Source: Platycnemis pennipes
Taxonomy: Eukaryota > Arthropoda > Insecta > Odonata > Platycnemididae
NCBI GenBank assembly: GCA_933228895.1
Contig: OW121853.1
Coordinates: forward strand, 123,524,133-123,588,132
DNA length: 64,000 nt
Direction of reading: 5' to 3'
Part shown: positions 21,813-32,607 of the stretch, piece by piece
Layout of the letters: every line of letters begins with the position of its first letter
Position numbering within the stretch: position 1 is the first letter of the stretch
Made by a program: the position numbers and the translations under genes
The notes under the pieces: model-generated
What the model saw: only the letters and a program-made list of their open reading frames with translations
Told to the model about the DNA's origin: nothing
Databases searched by the model: none

Positions 21813-23148
21813 GCTGGCACGGAGCGACACTCCCGAGACACCGAGGGGCGAAATAAGAAAAGGGTTTGGGGGGGATAACGCTGAATCGGGGAATGGGACG
21901 CAGGTAAGGACGCATTAAGAAGCATTGGGAAGAATGAGTGCAGTTTAGAGTACATTGAAATTTCTTAATTACCAGGAGAAATTTAATTCTCCGAGTTTAC
22001 ATATTCTCAGTGCAATAAAGGTAGTTTTTTTTTGGGTCGTCCATAAATTACGTCACCTTAATGGGGGTGAGACCAACTTTGACGAAGCAGGCGTGGGAAT
22101 GACGGCGTACATTTCTAATAGTTGAAAGAAGGTTATAAAACGTTTAATATGTATTAATGTTTGTTATTAATATTGTAGCGTGTCAGTCAGTCAGTCAGTC
22201 ATTCTGTATCCGTGTTGTTTTGTTCTCTCCCAAGTTTTGAGCTAAAAGAGTGAGGTTTGGTGCGTTGAGTGTGGATTCTCTGTCTTTATGATTTCGTAGT
22301 AGTTTTGGATTTTTGGCAGTTTGTGGTGCAGAGAAAAGTGCAAAAAATGTGGTTTCTGAGAGCAGGAGACAACATATAATAAAAATATGGTGTAGAAAAA
22401 AGTACAAAAACATATAGAATAATTAGAGTGGGACACATTTCTCTATTTATAGAATAGCCATTTAATTCCCTCTGCATACGAAATGCATATGAAAAGTGTA
22501 TGCAAAGCAGGCAGCAGGTCTGCTAGTGCTAATTTATTTTCCGAATAATATTGCTCAAAATTAGAAAAAAAACAGAATCGTGTGAGACGCCTACTTTTAA
22601 CCAGCGTGGACTGGAAAAGGCGTTTCTGGGCGAAGAGCTTTGTCACAGTCAATTCGTATTGGAGTTAGTATTTCAGCTGCTCCAACTGCCACGACCATAT
22701 CACAGCATCTCACTGAAGCTCAGCTCTTAGGCAAACACGATTTCCACACTCGGGGGGCTGAATTCAAACACGCAACCATTTAGTTAGTTCCCAGGCTCGC
22801 ATTTCTCCGATACGACAGCCTAGAACCGATCAGCGAGCCGAGAACACAAAGGAGATATCTCAAATGGCTGGAATACAGAGAGCCATTCCATTTCGAGAGG
22901 ATTGCAGACGGTCGAAACTCGATAAATATTTGTTAGTTCAATAGAAGAACTCGACGGAAAGAAATATTACACGGAGAGATTGGAGGGAGAAATACGGAAT
23001 AGAGAGGCTCTCGCCTCACCAGGGGAAAACGTAAAAACAAACAAAAGAAAAAAAGAGGGAGAGGAATGAAGGGAAAAAGAGGTAATCGTGAAATGAGTTC
23101 GCACAATGCATCCTCGCATGGGTGGTTACGTTTGAAACCTTCGGGATT
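21813..23148. other. Unassigned sequence with a CAGT microsatellite
   Basis: A short (CAGT)n run lies at 22181-22200. A block at 22033-22060 reads GGGTCGTCCATAAATTACGT, a phrase I associate with dispersed DNA elements in arthropods, but no second copy is in this window. Nested frames at 22195-22652 (-) have no domain. Confidence 0.4.
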
Positions 23149-23605
23149 CATCTACATCTACACGATACCCTGCAAGCCACCGCGAGGGTGTGTGGCAGGG
23201 GGTGAAGGTCACCAAGCATTCACTACTAGCATGCAAACAAGCAACTAAAGGGTCTCATGCAACTAGATTGTTAGTATCTATAGTATTTGAGGGGTTAATA
23301 CATGCATCATGCACTACAGAATACTCTAAAATATTCCCCCTACCTATCCCTTTCCTATGCTGCCTATTATGTTCTCTTATAGTACGGGGGAAAAATGCCA
23401 TTTTGAATCTATCAGTACGACAATCTATCTCTCTCTAATCTCATTTATCTGGTCGAATCTAGCATAATACGCTTCTTTTTTTAATATGTGCCTAACATCT
23501 TCACTAAAGCTATCCGATAGAAATGTCTCCAATAGATTCAATCTGAACTTTAATCTACGCTCTGATAATGATTCCCACCCTAATTCTTGTATTAATTCTG
23601 ATACA
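23149..23605 (-). mobile_element. LINE-B 3' fragment
   Basis: Inverted tail (ATCTACATCTACACGATACC) and UTR, then reverse-strand codons for ARFDQINEIRE, DSFSEDVRHILKK and SELIQELGWESLSERRLKFR. It ends abruptly at 23605, where FB-1 begins. Either the LINE was cut there or FB-1 sits at the junction. Confidence 0.87.
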
Positions 23606-23834
23606 AGATTATCTCGAATAGGTAACCAAAGGGTCACGTGGTATGAACACGAATGGTTTGCAAATTTAGTGAGTTAAAACCGCTGATTACAACATCATTC
23701 ATTGTTAATACTTGTTTTTTTATCTTATCTGGGGACTCTATAGTCGAGACACCAAACTTGCAAACCATTCGTGTTTATACCACGTGACCCCTTGGTTACC
23801 TATTCGAGATAATCCCGAAGGTTTCAAACATACA
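23606..23834. mobile_element. FB-1 foldback element, short copy
   Basis: The left arm starts AGATTATCTCGAATAGGTAA and the right arm ends TTCGAGATAATCCCGAAGG. The outermost left bases are missing, and the centre retains ATCTGGGGACTCTATAGTCG. Both arms carry the CACGTG word. It is shorter than the 310-320 bp typical of the family because the outer end is lost where it meets LINE-B. Confidence 0.8.
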
Positions 23835-24015
23835 CTTCTTGGTTGTTCCTTAAAAGGGTTTCCCGTAGCCACGTCAACGGCCTTTCACGCGGTGTAACCG
23901 ACGCGCACTTTCAATAGCTTGCGTGTTCCAGGGGTCATTGGGTGGGGGGGCGCTAAAATGAACAGGGGGACAAGGACGGAATAGAGTAGCGCACGATAGA
24001 AAAATACAAATAAAT

Positions 24016-24270
24016 ATGTGTACATAAATAGCATTATAACCAATAATCCATCTATTACTATGTAGATACTAACCGTCTAGCGGCATGTAACCAAAATATC
24101 TAACATTTTTCTATATAGCAGCCTAGTTGCATGTAAATAGTGCATCGAGACGAAAGACGAGACGAATTAAGCCTGAAACAACTACCTTTATCAATAGTGC
24201 ATGTTTGGTGACTTTCACCCCCTGCCAACACTCACTCGCGGTGGCTTGAGGGTATTGCGTAGATGTAGAT
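24016..24270 (+). mobile_element. LINE-C 3' UTR with a 47-nt insertion
   Basis: Matches the LINE-C UTR: AACCAATAATCC, TATGTAGATACTAACC, then CACCCCCTGCCA and the GCGTAGATGTAGAT tail. A 47-nt segment at 24146-24192 is flanked by a perfect AATAGTGCAT duplication (24136-24145 and 24193-24202); other copies have AATAGTGCAT once, directly before GTTTGGTGA. Confidence 0.8.
24136..24202. mobile_element. 47-nt insertion with 10-bp target duplication
   Basis: The insert includes GACGAATTAAGCCTGAAAC. The word CCTGAAAC also occurs beside the Penelope-like fragment near 32375 (GGAAACCTGAAACTTATT). It may be an extreme truncation of a Penelope-like insertion. The duplication is directly visible; the source is inferred. 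Confidence 0.6.
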
Positions 24271-24959
24271 AATGTAGAAGTGTATCCGAGTTAAACACGT
24301 GCCCTGAGTGGAAAAACATGTCGTAGATTCAAGTTTATAGGCCGCGACTCTCACATTCACACCTTTTGCGCAACAATGAGCAAAGTCACTCGGAAAGGAT
24401 GACGACGGAATGCGGCACAATAATTCCGAGCGAAATTTTATTAGTTCGCACATCGATTCGACTGATTCGTGGCTATAAAGAGATCGGATGACCGCAAAAT
24501 GACCAGGATCGGAGCAGGTGGAGGCCGAAATAAGTTCCGCGCATGCGCTGACATGGGCGAAATCAAAGGTGCCGACGAAGATTGCCCACCAGGAAGGTAA
24601 CCGCTGAAGAAGAGAGGTGGAGGCAAGCTACGCGAATCATTAATGTATATTTTTAAGTTTAACGTGAGGTGAATATTTAGCATCAAAATTGTAAAAGTGA
24701 AGAATAAAGCTGGATGAAATAAGAGACGGCACTTCACTCAAATCAAATCTCGTGTCGCTGTAAAGGAAACTCAAGTCCCGTCAGTAAATTACCAGAAGAA
24801 AACCGACGATTTGGATTCAATAGACAATATTACCTAATATTCCCACAAATAATGCACATTATATGAGACGAAGCTTGTTATGGAAGAGCAAGGACGGATA
24901 ATCTATAAATAATAATTAGGAACGAATATGAAACAAAATTTCAGTGAAAAACGTCACGT
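24271..24959. other. Unassigned sequence
   Basis: No repeat family recognised. A 98-codon frame at 24441-24737 (-) begins hydrophobically but has no domain. Confidence 0.4.
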
Positions 24960-27619
24960 ATTGGGTTTTACCTCCAAGGACTTCCATTAAAACGTCTTCA
25001 ATCCACAGTTAAACAATCTATCATCACATTTACCATCAATACCATTTTACCATCAATAGACTGGAGAACATACTGCTTCAAAGCTGGAGGAAGGGACAAA
25101 GACATCTGTGAGACTCTATTAGATGTTTTCTCCAATAACTCCCTGACACAATTAGCTACAGCACCTAATAGAGGGGACAACACTCTTGATTTACTGGCAA
25201 CCAATATCCCACAACATGTGACAATGATTGACACGGTTGATGGAATCAGTGACCACAGAGTTATAACTGCAAAACTCTCGCTATCTTTAGATAAAAATTT
25301 TAAACAAAAAAGAAAGTTTTACATTTTTAAAAGAGCAGACTTTGCTAACTTTAAAATTTATTTAAGAGATTCCTTATCGGATTTCAAAAAGTCTTCCATA
25401 AAGGTATGTACCAACGATTCATGGAAGTCGTTCATTAATATCATGCGCTCTGGGATCAACAGATTTATCCCTCGTAAATTCAAAAAAGAAAGCACTGAAC
25501 CTAGGTGGTACAATGCCGAAGTGAGAAAATCCCTGAGACGGCAGCGAATATGTCATGCTAAAATGAAAAAAATTAGTAAACATATGCCCACTGATGAGCG
25601 TAATGTAATTATTGAAAATTATAAAATTTCAAAATCCACTGCAAAGTCAGCCCTTAGTAATGCATTTGCAGAATTCAAAAGAAAAACACTTGGGGAACAA
25701 TTGAAAGAAAATCCAAAAGTCTTCTGGTCGTACGTAAGGGAAGTGCAAGGCCATAAGTCTGCCGTCCATTCACTTAAAAATGATAGAGGTGAAATGACCA
25801 CAAACACACTCGACAAAGTTAACTTGCTAAATTCCTTCTTCCAAACCGTTTTTAACCCACCTTCCGGGGATTCAACTGTCGTGTTACCTGACCTCTTTCA
25901 GCGGTTGATGCAACCAATTGACATTTCCTGTAATGGTATTGAAAAATTACTTAAAGATATAAGCCCCAACAAATCTCCTGGCCCTGATCAAATTCCCTCC
26001 CGCGTATATAGAGAGTTAGCATCCGAAATTTCCCCCTACCTTGAAATAGTATTTAATAAATCCCTGACCGAACACGTCGTACCGATGGACTTGAAAGCAG
26101 CCGATGTAACACCCATTTTTAAAAGTGGTGATAGGGAGCAGCCATCTAACTACAGCCCTATATCCCTCATATCCATTTCATGCAAGGCCCTAGAACATAT
26201 AATTGTCAGTTCAGTCATGGGACACCTAGATAGCCAGAATTTAATGTCCAATGTACAGCATGGCTTCCGAAAGAGCAGATCGTGTGAAACACAACTTGCT
26301 CTTTTTTCCCACGATATTTTAGTTTCTGGCGAAAATAATATTCCAGTGGATGCTATATTTCTCGACTTCAAGTAGGCTTTTGACAAGGTTTCTCATAGCA
26401 AACTAATTTTGTAATTAAAATCTTATGGGTTAGAGTGTAACATTATATCATGGATTAATGATTTTCTGCATGATCGGGTTCAAAGGGTTGTTTTGGACGG
26501 TGTTTCTCACCGGCAATTAAAGTCACTTCGGGTGTCCCACAAGGTAGTGTGATAGGTCCACTCCTATTCCTTTTGTACATTAATGATATCCAAAAGGTGG
26601 TAAAAAGTAAGCTTCGTCTACTTGCCGATGACGCAGTAGTGTACAGGGAAATTCTATGCCCAAACGATAAAGAATATTTAAATATTGACCTACAAGCAAT
26701 TGAAACTTGGTGTGATACATGGCAGTTAGAAATTAACTTTAAGAAATGCCTTGTAATTAATTTTTGGAAAAAGAATAGCTCTCCTCCTACCACTTACAAA
26801 ATAGGTAATAATGAATAAACAAACGTGGAATCCATTAAATATCTTGGAATAAGACTGACAAATGATCTTTCCTGGGGTAAACACATTCGTGAAATAATGG
26901 GTCAAGCGAATCGCAAACTGGGTTTCATTAAAAGAGTATTGGGTAAATGTGACGATCATGTACGAGAAATCAGCTACTTTTCCCTTGTTAGACCTCATTT
27001 GGAATATGCTGCCAGTGTATGGGATCCCTACGAAATCGGTCTAAGTAATGAACTTGAACGTGTGCAGCGAAGATCGGCAAGATTTGTAAAGGGACGATAC
27101 GATAATTATATTAGCGTAACCAGTCTATTAAATGAATTGAAATGGGAATCATTGTCAGATCGCAGGTTGAAATTTAGACTTAATCTGTTCCACAAATTCC
27201 AAGGCAATATTTTCAGTGATGATGTTAAAAATATTTTACGAACCCCAACTTACTATGGCAGACTGGACCATAATCATAAAGTTAGAGAAATTGATTGCCG
27301 AACTGACCGATTCAAAATGTCCTTTTTCCCTCGCACAATAAGAGATACGAATAACGGTAAATATGTCCTATCGGAGAGTAGCAATGAATAGCATTGGTAG
27401 CTGCATGTTGGTATGAGTACTTAAAGCTAACCCTACTAACAGAATGTTTTTGCATGTTTTCTTTGCAATTTCTATCTTTTTAAATAGTGTAGTTCTGACT
27501 ACTATATTAATACTATTCCTTTTTTATGCATGATATGTAGTGTTGTTTGGTGAGCAATCACCCCCTGCCACACACCCTTGTGGTGGCTTGCAGGGTATTA
27601 TGTAGATGTAGATGTAGAT
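24960..27619 (+). mobile_element. LINE-A, longest copy (endonuclease end, RT, 3' UTR)
   Basis: About 2.66 kb. It begins in the endonuclease (LPSIDWRTYCF, then NTLDLLATN and GISDHRVITAKLSL), continues through the full RT domain and the C-terminal arginine-rich region ending IRDTNNGKYVLSESSNE, and then a 230-bp UTR with CACCCCCTGCCACACACCC and GTGGTGGCTTGCAGGGTATT. The tail is TGTAGATG repeats (27600-27619). The 5' end and endonuclease N-terminus are absent. LINEs of this kind insert by nicking the target and reverse transcribing their RNA from the 3' end, which explains why most other copies in the window keep only the 3' end. It is assigned to the CR1/L2/jockey-like group from the RT and C-terminal style; the clade is not certain. 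Confidence 0.92.
24978..27391 (+). pseudogene. LINE-A endonuclease-reverse transcriptase, broken
   Basis: Frame 1 is open to a TAG at 26373-26375. It contains the SDH endonuclease motif, the fingers box NKSPGPDQIP, PIFKSGDREQPSNYSPISL and HGFRKSRSCETQL. The TAG falls exactly in the first catalytic box, between LDFK and AFDKVSH. A TAA follows at 26412-26414. A frame change between about 26500 and 26545 moves to the frame carrying PLLFLLYIND, the second catalytic box LLADDAVVY, and WQLEINFKKC. A TAA at 26816-26818 replaces a leucine codon seen in the copies at 2.9 and 37 kb. The last part, 26825-27391, is open. Four lesions in otherwise clear sequence suggest moderately recent decay. The other copies could not be made by this one now. 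Confidence 0.9.
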
Positions 27620-27718
27620 TTAATTCAGTGAATCAACATGCAATCTATGATGTTGTTTCAATTTAAATAAATTGCAAAACAATCACGTGGGTAAAAATAA
27701 TTCGTCCTGGCGGGCAGT

Positions 27719-28011
27719 ACTTGAACCCGTCGGAATTATCTCGAATAGGTAACTAAGGAGTCACGTGGTGATGATTCCCAAATTTGGAGTGATAAAAGCG
27801 CTGATTACAACCCCATTCATTGTTTGCACTTGTATTTTCTCTCATCTGGGGGCTCTATAGGCAGATGAGGAAAAATCAAGTGAATACAATTAATGCTAGT
27901 ATTGTAAAGAGCGATTAAGCATTATATTTACGAAACCATTCGTGTTTATACCACGTGTCTCCTTGTTACCTATTCGAGAGAGTTCCGACGGTTTCAAAAA
28001 CACCCACCCTG
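27719..28011. mobile_element. FB-1 foldback element
   Basis: The left arm begins ACTTGAACCCGTCGGAATTA and the right arm ends CCGACGGTTTCAAAAACACC. The arms are inverted repeats of about 80 bp with CACGTGG near the middle of the left arm and CCACGTG in the right. The central region has ATCTGGGGGCTCTATAG. Non-coding. Confidence 0.85.
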
Positions 28012-28933
28012 GAGTACTGCGTAACTGAAATCTTCGTGTTGGTAACACGATCGTAACGACAGTAAGCATCACACCGATTAGAGGCGCAATTTACGAGTGC
28101 TGTCTACATGGTCCGCTGTCCGATATAGCGGCGCCGGAGGAGGCATCAGTGGATAAGATCCGCTCGCGTTTCCTGAAAGAAAGTGAGGCTCCCCCGACGA
28201 AGGCGAGTTACGAGAGGAAATTAAGAAGAGTAGTTAATGGGGAAGTTAGTGCCTCAATTGCCCGCCTCTCCAAATTTCCTCCTCAGCGATTTCGACGGAG
28301 TTTCTCGAGCGTGAACGAGTTGTCGATTGCTCCGACGAAACGCCGCCGCTTCGAGTGGATACCGGTCTGAGTTGGATGGGCGTTACCTCATTAAGAGAAC
28401 TGCCGTCCCCATCCAACACGGGCAACTTTCTCACTGCACGCCTTAACAATCATGTTACATTTATGAAAATAATATTCTTCATTGCATTTTTAATCTTATT
28501 ATAATATACTCCATTACATTTTAAAAGTTATTATAATAATAGACCTTGACTGGGTTTTACTTTAGCAACCTGCTTAGCAACGAGTTGTTTGTAAATAAAT
28601 TATAAACAATTGTAATCGGATTGTTGATTTTGAGATGTATTTATTTTGTGAATAAGAAGTTTAAAACTTGTGCATTATAATTAGTTATTAATTGCTTGTT
28701 TTACATCCTTATTGTACTTAGACTTTGGGGGTAATTTCTCGAAATTAACTGGCGCCCAATAATATGAAAAAAAGCCGAAGTATGCCCCTCACTACCATCC
28801 AGACACTAGGTTTGCCAGGCTCGTTTGAAAATTTATTTTATGATATAACGCATTTCCCAAACGAGGAAATCTAATTTGATTATGGTCCCTATTTCTCTCA
28901 ATAGAAAGGAACACCGTGTGGAACCAAGATCAG
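28012..28933. other. Unassigned sequence with a possible GC-rich exon-like segment
   Basis: Positions 28030-28390 are GC-richer and hold a 73-codon frame at 28149-28370 (+), arginine/serine-rich with TKASYERKLRRVVNGEVSAS. It has no recognised domain and no clear splice or start context. The rest is AT-rich. I would not call a gene. Confidence 0.35.
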
Positions 28934-29135
28934 GGGGGGTGTGCGTTTGAAACCGTCGGGATTATCTCGAATAGGTAACTAAGGAGTCACGTGGTATAAA
29001 CACGAATGGCTGGCAACTTTAGAGTGATTGCATCACTCGTTACAATATTATTAATTGTTTTCATTTGAGTTTTCCTCGTACGTCACGAGCCCCCAGATGT
29101 GATAAAATAAAATGAGCGATTCAAACACAGCACAT
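28934..29135 (+). mobile_element. FB-1, right arm incomplete
   Basis: The left arm is clear: GTGTGCGTTTGAAACCGTCG, then TCTCGAATAGGTAACTAAGG and CACGTGGTATAAACACGAAT. The centre is degenerate, and only fragments of the right arm (GAGCGATTCAAACACAGCAC) remain. Confidence 0.75.
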
Positions 29136-30016
29136 TTGTTTCAAACTTCAAAATTATTTCAAACACATCGTCCCGCCCCCTCTAGGATATATTTTCATCG
29201 TTCATTCGGGCCGAGGAGGGGGGCGGAATTGGGAACTTTCGATCGCGTGCATAGGGCGTGAGGGTGAAAACAGTCGATTACGAGAAGAAGTTAGACAGCA
29301 CGCGGCGAAGTCGATCGTTGCGTCACATTCGAAACTTACCGAATGGGTGAAGGAAAGTTCGGCCATCTTCTGAGGAATTTCGTGTCAGCTCTCTTGGGGA
29401 TAAAAGGACAACGCTCTATTTAAAGCCCGCAAAACGCAACATCAACCAACATTTCATTTATATTTAATCATGACAAATTCAAATTGATCCACTTTCATCA
29501 CCAAAGTAATATTATAATGAAAGGGGGCATAGAGTTAGTTCATACTATGTTTACTCTGTGTCAGAATAAGCCTATACCCACTTACTCAACGACAGTGGTA
29601 ATAGCATTTTATATAAGCCCATTATATGCATCAAAAGTATTCACCGCGACACCCCCTTGTTCCCAGCTCATAGCCTTGAAATCCTTTCGACCATATGCCA
29701 GGCGAACCCCTTCAGAGTGGGTCAGCGGCAGACTTCCCAATCGAAAGTGAATGTTTCGCCAGGCGACGGGTGAAATGCTGGCTTGGAGTCAAGGGGAGGC
29801 AATGAAATCGAAATTCCACTTCGACACGGAACGAATGCTTCGCTTCTACCTGGTGGGGGGGCCCCTGGGGGCTGGAAGGTGGGCTGGAGGGTGGACTGGA
29901 GGGAAATCGGAGAAAACGCAACCTCTGGAGACTCTGGGAATCACACGAAAGAGGTCTCTCTCTCCTGACCCGACCATCTGCGCTCTGCGACCGCATGCTA
30001 AAGCCGCTGCCACGAC
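29136..30016. other. Unassigned sequence
   Basis: Overlapping frames on both strands at 29712-30149, up to 145 codons (-), are GC-rich and include low-complexity SSPPSSPPSSP. They run into a MITE-1 fragment. No gene supported. Confidence 0.4.
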
Positions 30017-30089
30017 AATGGGGTCGTTTACCATATTTATTTATAGCCGAATCTGACAGAGTTTGTAAAATAAAAATACCCGTATTGTC
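30017..30089 (+). mobile_element. MITE-1 left-end fragment
   Basis: AATGGGGTCGTTTACCATAT and the following TTTGTAAAATAAAAATACCC match the first ~70 bp of MITE-1. The rest is missing. Confidence 0.8.
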
Positions 30090-30591
30090 AAAGGCATCGA
30101 AGCAATCACCAATTAAACGAAATTGGAGCATATGAATCAAAATCGACATTGAGTGAAACCTTTGACTGGATCGAGGATTGAACTGGATCTAGTCCTTCGA
30201 GACCAGAAAATCAACCCCAGAGGGAAAACTTGTGACACACGAAGGCGGAGTCATGGAAAAATAGTGTTGGAAACATGGAATGCCTATAGTGAAGAGACAC
30301 CCATGCATACCCATTTGCTTATTACACTGTTATAACAGTAGTGGAAGTAGAATTTGGTTTTTCGGTGCTCCAACCACTCGAGATATACTGCACCGTCTCA
30401 CACAAACTATATCCTTTTACAAACACGACATCCATTCTCCGGGAAGTATTCGAATACGCGACCTTTGTGTGTCGAACAGACTTGGCGCGCTATCTGGTTA
30501 CAGTGGTCATTTACTGACATACAAAAATTAGAGATTGGGTCGAATAGCAGATTTCTCGAATTCGAATAGTAAAGCATATTCGAATAACTAG
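30090..30591. other. Unassigned sequence, ATTCGAA-rich at the right
   Basis: At 30525-30590 the sequence TTAGAGATTGGGTCGAATAG followed by TTCTCGAATTCGAATAG resembles, inverted, the repeat at 20461 and 38519. No coding feature. Confidence 0.4.
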
Positions 30592-31108
30592 AATGGGGTC
30601 GTTTACCATATATTTTTATTGCCGAATCTGATAAGAGTTCGTAAAATAAAAAGACACGTATGTTTCCGTTTTTTGATCCGTCAATGATTTCTCGAGTTAT
30701 AAGCGGCTAAAAACTGATGTTTTTAACCCTTTCGGAAAAGTGGATGTGGGGCAACCTCTGACGTATATCGACTTCGTCCAATCACTAATGAGCCCCCGAA
30801 GCTACTTCGCCTTATCGCAATGGGGGGGACACAGCTGATTCTGCCAACAGGAGCAGTTACGACAGACCTTCCGAGAACCACCTCCACTCCCTTCCCCTAA
30901 AAGCTGTCAAGGACGGGAGGAAAATGACGTAAATGATATCAAAGCAGCTTTTTCGGTGAGCGTCGTCTTTTGCTTATTTTAATTTTTGATTTATGAGTGA
31001 ATGGTTGTGGTTAGAAGATTAATTTTTTCACTAAAATTCTTTTTTCGTTTCCATACAACGATTTCGTGTACAAAATTGCCATTTCGGTTCCGAGTAAACG
31101 CCCCCATT
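30592..31108 (+). mobile_element. MITE-1 copy, complete
   Basis: Left end AATGGGGTCGTTTACCATAT, right end CCGAGTAAACGCCCCCATT. Length is 517 bp. It closely follows the family consensus with few indels and has no coding content. Its sequence makes it a good reference copy for the family. Confidence 0.9.
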
Positions 31109-31825
31109 CGTGCTGCAAAGGAAACAGCGGGATTGAACTACTCAATAAAAACAACCTGAAATCCCCCCCAACTCTGCCTAGAGGGAGATATCCCAGAGTA
31201 GAGGCCTTTGTTCCCATAGCGGATGGCAGCGCCAACCTAATTATGCAAGACCTCGACAATCAGCTTCAAAGCCACACCCTCGGATGAACGTTGTCAATAC
31301 TAGGAATATTTTCACCTGCAATGTAACTTATTCTCAAAGAGTCAAAGTAACGGTTCATCAAACGACGTAAAGTATAATGTCGAGATACAGTTACACCTCG
31401 ATATTATGGAGAACAAGTGATGGTGAAATTCAGGAGACACGGCCTCGATTGGGGATTTGTCAAAGCTACACAACCACGAATTATTCGAGGTTGAACGATG
31501 TGCTGGCCTTACTCAGTAAGACCTATGAACACATAGCTTATATTTCTTAATCACCAATTCAAGGATTGCGAACTAACCGCGAATATATGATTTTGTTCTT
31601 TCTCGGCGAATGATATTTGAATCGTGCATTTCCAAAACGTTGTAAGTGCCAGAAGTAAAATTGTACAGGAAGAAGAAAAAACTAATGATGTCCACGTTGT
31701 TGCAGACTGGACGTTACAACGTTTTGACTTGCACTGCTACTTCTAGTTCGGTTTTCTCCCGCTAGAGTCAGCACTATCCAGACAAACTGTATTGCCATAG
31801 AAAGATATGGCATTTACAACGTGTT
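31109..31825. other. Unassigned sequence with repeated TTACAACGT words
   Basis: The word TTACAACGT occurs near 31713, 31812 and 31860, and inverted (AACGTTGTAA) near 31638. This could mark ends of an inverted element next to the Penelope-like fragment. No open frame with a domain. Confidence 0.4.
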
Positions 31826-32287
31826 TTAGTATGAAAAGTAATATTTTCCAATTTTGGCATTTACAACGTCTTGCAGGGCATTCCGCCCGTGCTTATATAG
31901 CTGTCTCATCCGGGGGGCATTGTTGCTCCTTTTTTCCATTATTTTTCGAATTAACGGTTTCCATTCTCTGCTGAGGATGTACCCAGAGTCTCGATATAAT
32001 GTGTTATCTTCCAGCCTGATTTCTACGGCCTCTTTAAGGAGACGATCCCAATACCCATTCGCTTTGGAGACCAAGCGATCCTCATTGAAGGAGATAATGT
32101 GATTTTCGGATAAGCTATGTTCAGCCAAGGCAGATTTTTTGGGGTGGAACAACCTAATACACCTCCTGTGCTCTTTTATTCGGGTCTCTATCGTGCGCCC
32201 TGTCTCTCCGATGTATATTTTTCCACACTGACATGGAATACGGTAAACTCCAGGTGTTTTGAGTCCCAATTCGTCCTTAATTCGCAC
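31826..32287 (-). pseudogene. Penelope-like element, GIY-YIG endonuclease fragment
   Basis: A 153-codon open frame. Residues 13-15 are GVY and 25-27 YIG, followed by Arg36 and His40 in GETGRTIETRIKEHRR. This is the GIY-YIG nuclease core. Cysteines 19 and 21 and the later SALAEHSLSENH fit the Penelope-like element version of the domain. In those elements the nuclease follows the RT and nicks the target. The RT is missing, because unrelated sequence begins upstream of codon 1, so this is a 5'-truncated copy. The remaining frame is intact, which suggests a fairly young insertion. Confidence 0.88.
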
Positions 32288-32400
32288 TAAGTCTCCTAGT
32301 TTATGACTAGTTTAGGACGATGGAGAAGTATTCCGTCGAAACGTCAGCAACGCAAAATCTTACTCGGCTGGAAACCTGAAACTTATTTATAAATAACCGC
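32288..32400. mobile_element. Probable Penelope-like terminal sequence
   Basis: The plus strand reads GATGGAGAAGTATTCCGTCG then AAACGTCAGC and GGAAACCTGAAAC, phrases of the kind found in Penelope-like terminal regions next to the ORF. It lies directly beside the GIY-YIG frame but in the other orientation, as expected for inverted terminal repeats. I do not see a complete hammerhead core here. Confidence 0.45.
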
Positions 32401-32437
32401 GAATACCTTACTGGAGTCACCCGCTGACATGCACAAT

Positions 32438-32595
32438 ACATCCACGCGATACCCTGCAAGCCACCACGAGGGTTAGTGGCAGGGGGTGAAGATCACCAAA
32501 CACGCACTATTGACATGCAAACAAACTACTACATGGAAACATGCTTCGTAGTAGGGTCGCATGTAGCTGGCGGCACAATAACAGAATGTCTACAG
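32438..32595 (-). mobile_element. LINE-C 3' end
   Basis: Inverted tail (ATCCACGCGATACCC) and UTR block (GCAAGCCACCACGAGGG), then inverted LINE-C UTR words (TGACATGCAAAC, GTCGCATGTAGCTGG). No coding part remains. Confidence 0.75.
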
Positions 32596-32607
32596 AAAAA
32601 AAAATCC

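Noticed and set aside
22181..22200. CAGT microsatellite as a regulatory element
   Set aside because: It is a plain short tandem repeat of about five units.
28149..28370. 73-codon basic frame as an exon
   Set aside because: The GC-rich context is suggestive, but no splice sites, domain or conservation can be shown from one sequence.
29712..30149. 145-codon frame (-) as a gene
   Set aside because: It overlaps a MITE-1 fragment and a low-complexity serine/proline run; competing frames exist on the other strand.
32310..32360. GATGG..CCGTCGAAACGTC beside the Penelope-like fragment as a hammerhead
   Set aside because: The CUGANGA core is not complete and the spacing to GTC leaves no loop for stem III.
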